Below, one piece after another: positions 1 to 6,205 of a DNA stretch of 9,872 bases (position 1 is the first letter of the stretch; each line of letters starts with the position of its first letter). The DNA is from an uncultured Sphingomonadaceae bacterium (GTDB lineage: Bacteria > Pseudomonadota > Alphaproteobacteria > Sphingomonadales > Sphingomonadaceae). The stretch is taken from contig CAKZSF010000312.1 in the NCBI GenBank assembly GCA_937920575.1, positions 1 to 9,872 of the forward strand, given 5' to 3'. Under the pieces are notes generated by a model. It worked only from the letters and a program-made list of their open reading frames with translations, was not told the DNA's origin and searched no databases. The position numbers and the translations under genes were made by a program.

Positions 1-691
1 CAAAGCGGTGCAGCTGCGTGCCGCTGTCCGATTCACCGTCGCGCGCGTTGCTGTCTATTCGCCTGGTGCCGTCAAAACCGACATAGCCCAACAGGTTTTC
101 CGGACTGTTGGTGCCGGTTTTCAACCATGCCCGGTCGCTGCCTGTTTTAACAAGTTCGCCCTGCTTGGCGATCAAGCGTCCATTCGTGGGCGCGCGCCAA
201 TCGTCTCCTTCCGCAGTTGAAGCAACCACGTGGAATGCCCCGGCCGAATGCGCCAACGGGATCGTCTTCCCGGCAGACAGGTCTTGGTTGATCGCAATAT
301 CAGACCCCTTGGCCAAACGCGCGGTCCACCGCCATGTGCCTTCAATATTGGGTGTAAACATGGCACGCCAAACATCACCGGACGTCGCGCTGCTGTCAGC
401 GGCGGCGCCATCGGCGGCATAGAACCCGCGAATATGGGTCGGCAGGTCAGATCCGGGCGCATAGAACGTCACAATCAGGCGATAGTCAGTGAACGGATTG
501 GTTTCGGCCATTTCACTCGTTTGCGGCCCGGCAAAATCGAACACCATGGGGTGGAAGGTCTGTCCATTGACGGAGATGTCATGCTCATCCTCGCCACAGA
601 TCGAAGGCTCAACATGCGGAGCATTGGCCATCAGCAACAGCGCCGCGGCTATGAGAAAGCAGAGATTGGGGAAGCTGTATCTGGTCATCAT
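1..691 (-). CDS. Secreted DUF5060-domain protein, N-terminal part (putative glycoside hydrolase-associated)
   Basis: This minus-strand reading frame is open from the start at 691 to the window edge, giving about 230 residues of a longer protein. Residues 1-24 look like a Sec signal peptide: an Arg at 4, a hydrophobic run ending LLLM, and an ANA site at 22-24. Residues 39-125 match the DUF5060 beta-sandwich pattern as I know it: NPFTDYRL (65-72), GFYAADG (89-95), TSGDVWR (103-109) and EGTWRW (117-122). Near residues 192-212 comes WLKTGTNSPENLL followed by GYVGFDGT, a motif typical of the family just before the putative catalytic barrel. Family members are secreted and occur in polysaccharide utilisation loci; the reaction of this one is not known. 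In-frame ATGs at 700, 691 and 688 are all possible starts, and none has a strong ribosome binding site. I chose 691 because it keeps a compact signal peptide. The gene is divergent from the GH3 gene and has its own operator upstream. The domain family is fairly sure; the enzymatic role is inference. Confidence 0.8.
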   Translation of the reverse strand, partial: MMTRYSFPNLCFLIAAALLLMANAPHVEPSICGEDEHDISVNGQTFHPMVFDFAGPQTSEMAETNPFTDYRLIVTFYAPGSDLPTHIRGFYAADGAAADSSATSGDVWRAMFTPNIEGTWRWTARLAKGSDIAINQDLSAGKTIPLAHSAGAFHVVASTAEGDDWRAPTNGRLIAKQGELVKTGSDRAWLKTGTNSPENLLGYVGFDGTRRIDSNARDGESDSGTQLHRF

Positions 692-751
692 CACACCCAT
701 ATCGTCTGTGCCGCGAAGGCCCCTCAACTATGGCTGTGCAGCCGTTGACTG

Positions 752-765
752 TGTGAGCGCTACCA
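752..765. promoter_or_regulatory. XylR/LacI-type operator upstream of the DUF5060 gene
   Basis: The 14-mer TGTGAGCGCTACCA is an imperfect palindrome centred on GC|GC, the hallmark of LacI-family operators. It differs at one position from the operator I recall for Caulobacter xylose genes, TGTTAGCGCTACCA. It is the exact reverse complement of the copy at 890..903. It lies about 60 bp upstream of the chosen start of the minus-strand gene. Binding by a repressor is inferred; the regulator gene is not in the window. Confidence 0.75.
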
Positions 766-889
766 ACATCGTCGGTGCTTTGCAAAGTATGGCGTCAGGC
801 CGAGAGGGAATTTTGACTGGTTGTGAGCCCTTTCATAGCAACCTCATCCGTTTCATTTGAAGTCTAGACAGACGCGATTTTACGCTTAA

Positions 890-903
890 TGGTAGCGCTC
901 ACA
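890..903. promoter_or_regulatory. XylR/LacI-type operator in front of the GH3-JmjC-GH5 genes
   Basis: The 14-mer TGGTAGCGCTCACA is the exact reverse complement of the site at 752..765. It ends 22 bp before the GTG start of the GH3 gene, almost the same position as the xylX operator (24 bp before its start). A possible promoter overlaps it: TAGACA at 865..870 as a -35 element and AATGGT at 888..893 as a -10 element, 17 bp apart. In that arrangement a bound repressor would block RNA polymerase. The promoter elements are weak matches and should be read as tentative; the operator match is strong. Confidence 0.78.
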
Positions 904-910
904 TTTTTGT

Positions 911-918
911 GGGGAGAG
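911..918 (+). promoter_or_regulatory. Ribosome binding site that fixes the GTG start of the GH3 gene
   Basis: GGGGAGAG sits 7 bp before the GTG at 926. Together with the lipoprotein signal peptide that begins at exactly this codon, it decides for the GTG start over any later ATG. A similar GGGAGAG at 4508..4514 precedes the GH5 gene. Confidence 0.6.
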
Positions 919-925
919 TTCTGAA

Positions 926-3469
926 GTGCGTTTTAATTCCGTAGCGATTGCGGCCTCGGCAATGTTGGTTGCTGGCTGTGCGCAGACATTTATCGAGACT
1001 GCACCGGCTGCTGTAGCTGCCCCAGCCGCGACTGAAGCCGCAACTCAAGCTTCGGCCACGGATACGCAAGCGGGCGTTGCCAACCCAGCGATTTGGCCAG
1101 CTTACAAATATCCCGTGGTTACATCGGACGAGACCGAGGCACGCATCGCCGCGTTAATTGCGCAGATGACGCTGGAAGAGAAAGTTGGCCAGCTGGTGCA
1201 GGCCGATTTGTGCTGCGTGACCGCTCAGGATGTGAAGGATTACAATTTGGGCTCGGTGCTCAATGGCGGCAACAGCGGCCCTTATGGCAATGACACCGCC
1301 CCGGCACCCGAATGGCTGAAGGCAGCGGACGAATTCTACGAAGCGTCTGTCGACACCAGTGATGGCGGCGTAGGCATCCCCATGATCTGGGGCACCGATG
1401 CGGTGCATGGGCATTCTAACATCATCGGCGCGACCATCTTTCCGCATAACATCGGGCTGGGTGCGATGCGCGATGCCGCGTTGGTAGAACGGATTGCGCA
1501 AGTCACCGCGAAAGAAATCCGCGTGACCGGACAGGAATGGACTTTTGCACCGACAGTGGCGGTGCCGCAGGATTTCCGCTGGGGCCGCGCCTATGAAGGG
1601 TACTCGTCTGATCCCGAGCTGGTCGCATCCTATGTCGGCGCGATGGTGCGCGGTTTGCAAGGCGCGCCCAATTCTCAAAACCTCCTGGCGGGGCCCTATG
1701 TGATCGCCTCGACCAAGCACTATCTGGCCGATGGCGGAACAGATGCGGGCGTGGATCAGGGCGATTCCAGCATCAGCGAAGACGATCTGCGCGACATCCA
1801 TGGCGCGCCCTATGGTCCAGCGATCGAGAATGGCGTGGCAACAGTCATGGCCAGTTTCTCCAGCTGGCAAGGCAAGAAAATGACCGGCAATCGCAGCCTG
1901 TTGACCGATGTCCTAAAGGACCGGATGGATTTTCAGGGTTTTGTTGTCTCGGATTGGAACGCCCATGGTCAGGTCGCCGGATGCACCAATGAAAGTTGCC
2001 CCAAGGCTCTGACTGCGGGGATCGACATGTTCATGGCGCCCGACACGTGGAAGGCGATCTATGAAGATTTGCTGGCCAAGGCGAAGGATGGCACTGTGCC
2101 AATGGGCCGGATTGACGAAGCCAACGCCGCCATTCTGCGCGTAAAAATGCGCCTTGGTCTGTTCGAGGCAGGCAAACCGTCACAACGCTATCTGTCGGGC
2201 CAGTATGACCTGCTTGGCGCGCCAGAGCATCGCGAGGTTGCGCGCGAATCTGTTCGCAAATCGCTTGTGCTGCTTAAGAACTCAGGCGTTCTGCCTCTCA
2301 AAGCAAATGCTCGCCTGCTGGTCGCGGGTGATGGCGCGGATGATATTGCGCGTCAGTCAGGAGGCTGGACCATTTCATGGCAGGGCACAGGCATCGGCAA
2401 CGAATCCTTCCCGGGCGCGACATCGCTTTATGCTGGCATCCAGAACGCCGTTTCAGCCGCTGGTGGCAGTGCCGAACTGTCGCCTGATGGCACGTTCACG
2501 GAAAGGCCAGATGCCGCCATCGTGGTGTTCGGTGAGACTCCATACGCAGAGTTTCAGGGCGACCGGGCCACGCTCGCGCTCGATACAGAACTGACCGCAC
2601 CGTATGAGACTATGCGCAAGCTGAAGGCGCAGGGTATTCCCGTCGTGGCGGTCATGATTACTGGCCGCCCGCTCTATGTGAACCCCGCACTCAACATCGC
2701 TGACGCCTTCGTGGTCACATGGCTGCCTGGATCGGAAGGGGGCGGCCTGGCCGATGTCCTGATTGGCGACACGGCGGGCGAGGCTCGCTTTGACTTTACA
2801 GGCCAATTGCCAGCTGCATGGCCAAAGACTCCGGATTTGGGCGATGGCGTGCTGTTCCCGTTTGGCTATGGGCTTAGCTATGCATCGTCCGGCCCTGCGT
2901 GGCAGGATCTGGCAGAGGTGGACACAGCAAATGCTGGCGACAGCCGCAACTGGTTGAAGGCCGGCGTGCCCGCTGCCAGTTGGTCTTTGCTGGTTGAGGG
3001 CGATGCCGGATATGGTGGAGGAACCCGCATCACGACCGTACCTGTGGAGGCACTGGAAGGGCGCGTGCGCGTGACCGCCAGCGATTACGTGGTGCAAGAA
3101 GGCGCACGGCGTTTCACCGTTTCAGGCGGGTTGTCATCCGTGGTGTTGCGCAATTTTGAACCTGTAGACCTGGATCGCGAAACCAACGCGGATGTGCTGT
3201 TGCTGTTCACGGCCATGGCATGGGATGCGCCGGAAACGGCTCGGATCGGTGCGTCAGGCAATGACAGCAGCGGCATGGTTTCGATCGAAATGCCTGAAAC
3301 GAGCGACTATGTTCGTTATGGTATTCCGTTGAAATGTTTCCGCTCAAAGGGCGCCGACATGACGTCGCTGACCAAACCGTTCATTCTGGAAACGACCGGC
3401 GCAACAGACTTTGCGATCACCGAAATCCGGCTTGGTTCGGATGCGGAGAAAGTGTTGCCCTGCCCATGA
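926..3469 (+). CDS. GH3 lipoprotein beta-glucosidase / exo-1,3(1,4)-beta-glucanase, ExoP type
   Basis: This 847-residue protein begins at a GTG. Residues 1-18 are a lipoprotein signal with lipobox VAGC (Cys18), so the enzyme is probably anchored to the outer membrane. An Ala/Thr-rich linker follows to about residue 50. The GH3 N-terminal barrel covers about 65-410: WGTDAVHGH (Asp158 region), STKHYLADG (Lys264-His265) and VVSDW with the likely nucleophile Asp343. The GH3 C-terminal domain starts near 430 (RKSLVLLKN). It carries GETPYAEFQGDR at 536-547, where Glu542 aligns with the acid/base of barley and ExoP-type exoglucanases. About 190 further residues (655-847), ending in a conserved-looking Cys-Pro, match the galactose-binding-like extension of ExoP enzymes from marine bacteria. 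Such enzymes release glucose from the ends of beta-1,3/1,4-glucans or cellodextrins; a xylosidase side activity cannot be excluded. It is the first gene of a likely operon with the JmjC and GH5 genes. Family assignment is certain; exact substrate is inferred. Confidence 0.93.
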   Translation: MRFNSVAIAASAMLVAGCAQTFIETAPAAVAAPAATEAATQASATDTQAGVANPAIWPAYKYPVVTSDETEARIAALIAQMTLEEKVGQLVQADLCCVTAQDVKDYNLGSVLNGGNSGPYGNDTAPAPEWLKAADEFYEASVDTSDGGVGIPMIWGTDAVHGHSNIIGATIFPHNIGLGAMRDAALVERIAQVTAKEIRVTGQEWTFAPTVAVPQDFRWGRAYEGYSSDPELVASYVGAMVRGLQGAPNSQNLLAGPYVIASTKHYLADGGTDAGVDQGDSSISEDDLRDIHGAPYGPAIENGVATVMASFSSWQGKKMTGNRSLLTDVLKDRMDFQGFVVSDWNAHGQVAGCTNESCPKALTAGIDMFMAPDTWKAIYEDLLAKAKDGTVPMGRIDEANAAILRVKMRLGLFEAGKPSQRYLSGQYDLLGAPEHREVARESVRKSLVLLKNSGVLPLKANARLLVAGDGADDIARQSGGWTISWQGTGIGNESFPGATSLYAGIQNAVSAAGGSAELSPDGTFTERPDAAIVVFGETPYAEFQGDRATLALDTELTAPYETMRKLKAQGIPVVAVMITGRPLYVNPALNIADAFVVTWLPGSEGGGLADVLIGDTAGEARFDFTGQLPAAWPKTPDLGDGVLFPFGYGLSYASSGPAWQDLAEVDTANAGDSRNWLKAGVPAASWSLLVEGDAGYGGGTRITTVPVEALEGRVRVTASDYVVQEGARRFTVSGGLSSVVLRNFEPVDLDRETNADVLLLFTAMAWDAPETARIGASGNDSSGMVSIEMPETSDYVRYGIPLKCFRSKGADMTSLTKPFILETTGATDFAITEIRLGSDAEKVLPCP

Positions 3470-3485
3470 ACCCCAGCGGTCGCCC

Positions 3486-4496
3486 ATGACGCCGGTTAGA
3501 GAAATAAGCGAGCCAACCTCGCAGGCGTTTGAAAACGGAATACGTCAGTTTTACCAGCCCATCGTTATTCGCGGTGCGGCCAATCACTGGCCGTTGGTTA
3601 AGGCAGCGCGGCAATCACCGAGCGAAACGCTCAAAATTGTGCGGCAGTTTGATAGCGGGGCGCCAACCGACATCATGGTTGCGCCGCCGTCGGAGAAGGG
3701 GCGATTTTTCTATCAACCTGACATGCGGGGGCTGAACTTTCGGCAAGAGAAAGCCAGCCTGACACAGCTCGCCAATGAAGTCGAAAAGGCCGCTCATATG
3801 GCGGAGCCGCCAGGCATCTATGCCGGGGCAACCGCCTTGGCCAGTCACTTGCCTGGCCTGCACGAACAGCATCCTTTCCCGCTAACTGATGCGCTGCCGG
3901 ATGCGACGCCGCGCATCTGGCTGGGTAACGCCTCGCAAGTCGCAACCCATTTCGACATGTCAGACAATTTCGCAGTGGTTGCTGCCGGCAAACGCCGCTT
4001 CACCCTGTTCCCGCCCGAGGCAACGCGCGACCTTTATGTCGGCCCGCTCAACTTCACATTGGCAGGTCAGCCCGTTAGTATGGTGGACCCGTTGGAACCC
4101 GATCTAGCCAAGCACCCTCGCTTCCCTGCCGCGATGGAGCAGGCGCAATTTGCCGAGTTGGAGCCCGGGGACGCGATCTATATCCCGACCTTGTGGTGGC
4201 ATCATGTGGCCGCATCCACGCCAATCAATATCCTGTTCAACTATTGGCACAATGATGCCGCGCATGGTGGCGGGTTCTTGGCGCTGGTGCACGGCATGCT
4301 ATCGATCCGTGACTTGCCAAAGCCGCAGCGTGACGCATGGCGCGCATGGTTTGATCACTTTGTATTCGGGGATGATGCAGCGTATTCCGCAGATCACCTG
4401 CCCCCCAATAGTCAGGGGATTAATGGCCCTGAATCAGATCAGCGCAGCGCGATGATGCGGCAGTTCATCGCGCAAGTTCTGACCGCACAGAAGTAA
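3486..4496 (+). CDS. JmjC/cupin-8 family Fe(II)/2-oxoglutarate oxygenase, FIH-like
   Basis: This 336-residue soluble protein has no signal peptide or membrane segment. The core follows the FIH-type JmjC order: THFDMSDN with His155 and Asp157 as likely iron ligands, then GKRRFTLFPP with Lys169 in the place of the FIH 2-oxoglutarate-binding Lys. Next comes GDAIYIPTLWWHHV with His239 as the third iron ligand, followed by NYWHND, which parallels NFWYKG in FIH. All predicted cofactor residues are present, so it is probably active as a hydroxylase on a protein or small molecule; the substrate is unknown. Cupin-like proteins of this kind recur in sphingomonad and Caulobacter glycan-uptake loci. The start at 3486 lies 16 bp after the GH3 stop. 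An in-frame ATG at 3411 would overlap the GH3 end by 59 bp and add 25 residues with no family similarity, so I rejected it. The ribosome binding site is poor, which suggests translational coupling to GH3. Confidence 0.85.
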   Translation: MTPVREISEPTSQAFENGIRQFYQPIVIRGAANHWPLVKAARQSPSETLKIVRQFDSGAPTDIMVAPPSEKGRFFYQPDMRGLNFRQEKASLTQLANEVEKAAHMAEPPGIYAGATALASHLPGLHEQHPFPLTDALPDATPRIWLGNASQVATHFDMSDNFAVVAAGKRRFTLFPPEATRDLYVGPLNFTLAGQPVSMVDPLEPDLAKHPRFPAAMEQAQFAELEPGDAIYIPTLWWHHVAASTPINILFNYWHNDAAHGGGFLALVHGMLSIRDLPKPQRDAWRAWFDHFVFGDDAAYSADHLPPNSQGINGPESDQRSAMMRQFIAQVLTAQK

Positions 4497-4518
4497 ATAC
4501 CAAGACCGGGAGAGACCC

Positions 4519-6111
4519 ATGATGAGAACTATGTCCACGCTATTGATGGCGTCCGCGTTGATCGGCTCGACTTTGGCCCCGCCAGCGGCCTTCGCCAAAT
4601 CGCCTGCCCCCGCCCCGCTGCCGGTGGGCACCTGCATCAATATGGGCAACAGTCTGGAACCAGAGACAGAGAACGGTTGGGGCGGAAAACCGATTGGTGA
4701 GGATGATTTCAAACGCATCAAGGCGGCAGGTTTTGAAACCATCAGGCTACCAGTGCGCTGGCACACTCAAAGCAAGAATAAAGCCCCCTACACTGTCACT
4801 CCGGCTTATATGAAGAGAGTCGAACAAGTGGTCGATTGGGCGCTCGATTCCGGACTCAATGTCATTTTGAACAGCCATCATTTTGATCCGATTTACAAAG
4901 ATCCAGAGGGAACCGCGGCCTGGCATGGCGGCGTCTGGAAACAGATTGCCGAACGGTTTGCTGATCGCCCGGAAGACCGCCTGTGGTTCGAGCTGGAAAA
5001 CGAGCCGCATGACAAGCTCGACGATTCCAATCTGCTTGCAACGCTGGCCCCGGCATTGGCAGCCGTTCGGGCGACCAACCCGACCAGAGCGGTCATCATT
5101 GGGGGCGAAGAATGGAGCGGAATTGATTCCCTAGCGACCCTAGAGCTGCCCGATGATCCGAATATTCATGCGACGTTCCATTACTATTCGCCGTTTGATT
5201 TTACCCATCAGGGTGCCAGCTGGACCGGTGACGCGATGCCACCCATCGGCAGACGCTATGGCACCGCTGCAGACGCGCAATTGCTGCAACGCGATGTTGC
5301 AAAGCTGCAGGCCTATATTGAACGCACCGGGCACACGCCGTTTATGGGCGAGACGGGTGCCTATGACGCGCACATTCCGCTCGCCCAGAGGGTTCAATAC
5401 CACGCAGCTATAACCAAGGCCTTCGGGCCAACCGGGATCGGCGTGTGTATGTGGGCGTACACCAACACATTCCCGTTTTGGGATCAGGCCTCCGGCAAGT
5501 GGTTGCCCGGCTTGCGCGCTGCGATCGGTTTGCCGGATGAAACCGTAGCCTCGCCAGTTGCAGCCCAAGTCCCTGCTGGCCCGCTGCTCAACCCTTCTCT
5601 TCCCACCGCTCTCCGCGGCATCGACAAGGAATTGTCTGGCGCCCTGATGAATGACCCCCGCCGCCTCGATTGGGATACTTATGGTGACCAATTCAAAGCG
5701 CGCGGCTATGCCGATGCCAGCATACCCGGCGGGCAGGCTGCACTGCGCATGACAGTCAAGCAAGCGCGGCAGAACTATTCCGTCGGTGCGACCATTCCAC
5801 TGCTCGATGATATTGCAGAGGGCGATGTGATGACCATCGGCTTCTTTGCCCGCACAATCGAAGCCGAAACAAGCGACGGAAAAGGGCGAATTGGCGTACG
5901 TTTCCAAAGAAACGCTGATCCCTATCCCGGGTTTGGAGACACCACGATTTCTCCGGATGGCGAATGGGGCTGGTACGAAGTGACAGCGACGGCCAATCGG
6001 GACATTTCCGAAGATCTGGCGATCGTCACTTTGCAATTCGGTGAGGCGAAACAAGCGGTCGAGGTGGGCCAGACTATCGTTGTGAAAGGCGTGTCCTCAA
6101 TCGTCGATTGA
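4519..6111 (+). CDS. Secreted GH5 endo-glycanase (cellulase-like) with C-terminal beta-rich domain
   Basis: This 530-residue protein starts with a Sec signal peptide; AFA at 24-26 is the likely cleavage site. Residues 35-345 form a GH5 barrel: the family-typical INMGNSLE near 39-46, RLPVRW after strand 2, FELENEP with acid/base Glu162, and FMGETGAYD with nucleophile Glu278. Both catalytic glutamates are present. GH5 enzymes cut beta-1,4-glucan, mannan, xyloglucan or mixed-linkage glucan internally; I cannot fix the subfamily from sequence reading. Residues about 355-530 form a separate domain with the alternating hydrophobic pattern of a beta-sandwich carbohydrate-binding module: ALRMTV near 414, MTIGFFART, WGWYEVTAT. 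I cannot place it in a CBM family. Starts at 4519, 4522 and 4531 are in frame. GGGAGAG at 4508..4514 fits 4522 slightly better (7 bp) than 4519 (4 bp). The gene follows the JmjC gene after 22 bp and probably shares its transcript. It likely produces oligosaccharides for the GH3 enzyme. Confidence 0.9.
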   Translation: MMRTMSTLLMASALIGSTLAPPAAFAKSPAPAPLPVGTCINMGNSLEPETENGWGGKPIGEDDFKRIKAAGFETIRLPVRWHTQSKNKAPYTVTPAYMKRVEQVVDWALDSGLNVILNSHHFDPIYKDPEGTAAWHGGVWKQIAERFADRPEDRLWFELENEPHDKLDDSNLLATLAPALAAVRATNPTRAVIIGGEEWSGIDSLATLELPDDPNIHATFHYYSPFDFTHQGASWTGDAMPPIGRRYGTAADAQLLQRDVAKLQAYIERTGHTPFMGETGAYDAHIPLAQRVQYHAAITKAFGPTGIGVCMWAYTNTFPFWDQASGKWLPGLRAAIGLPDETVASPVAAQVPAGPLLNPSLPTALRGIDKELSGALMNDPRRLDWDTYGDQFKARGYADASIPGGQAALRMTVKQARQNYSVGATIPLLDDIAEGDVMTIGFFARTIEAETSDGKGRIGVRFQRNADPYPGFGDTTISPDGEWGWYEVTATANRDISEDLAIVTLQFGEAKQAVEVGQTIVVKGVSSIVD

Positions 6112-6167
6112 CCCAATGGCGTGCGAACAACTGACCAGTGGTCTTGCGCTTTGATTGTAGCGTTCTA

Positions 6168-6181
6168 TGGTAGCGCTATCA
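6168..6181. promoter_or_regulatory. XylR/LacI-type operator in front of xylX
   Basis: TGGTAGCGCTATCA is a palindrome with one mismatched pair, and its reverse complement differs at one position from the Caulobacter xylose operator TGTTAGCGCTACCA as I recall it. It ends 24 bp before the xylX start at 6206. A possible promoter overlaps it: TTGCGC at 6144..6149 and TATGGT at 6166..6171, 16 bp apart. A half-site TTGTAGCG lies just upstream at 6155..6162. In Caulobacter this kind of site is bound by the LacI-type repressor XylR and released in the presence of D-xylose. The same control here is inferred. Confidence 0.85.
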
Positions 6182-6196
6182 AAGACGCGTATTCTT

Positions 6197-6200
6197 AGGA
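6197..6200 (+). promoter_or_regulatory. Ribosome binding site that decides the xylX start
   Basis: AGGA lies 5 bp before the ATG at 6206. The upstream in-frame ATG at 6167 overlaps the operator and has no such site, so 6206 is the better start. Confidence 0.6.
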
Positions 6201-6205
6201 CGATT

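Noticed and set aside
732..743. Inverted repeat GGCTG-TG-CAGCC near the DUF5060 promoter
   Set aside because: A 5-bp arm with a 2-base loop is too small to call a structure and arises easily by chance.
230..748. Plus-strand open frame of 172 codons at the left edge
   Set aside because: It is the reverse-strand shadow of the DUF5060 gene, whose signal peptide and domain motifs are convincing. It also ends inside the divergent control region.
1154..1870. Minus-strand open frame (238 codons) opposite the GH3 barrel
   Set aside because: It is antisense to conserved GH3 motifs, and its translation has no recognisable domain.
3411..3485. Upstream extension of the JmjC gene to ATG 3411
   Set aside because: It overlaps the GH3 3' end by 59 bp, adds a Cys/Arg-rich segment without similarity to the family, and the protein from 3486 already begins where family members usually begin.
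5140..6054. Long minus-strand open frame (304 codons) opposite the GH5 gene
   Set aside because: It lies entirely antisense to a clear GH5 gene, its translation is rich in Arg, Cys and His with no family motif, and it has no ribosome binding site. Long antisense frames are common in GC-rich coding DNA.
6133..6143. Perfect small palindrome GACCAGTGGTC between GH5 and xylX, considered as a terminator or operator
   Set aside because: The arms are only 5 bp with a 1-base centre and no T-run follows, so it cannot be a factor-independent terminator. It does not resemble the other operators.
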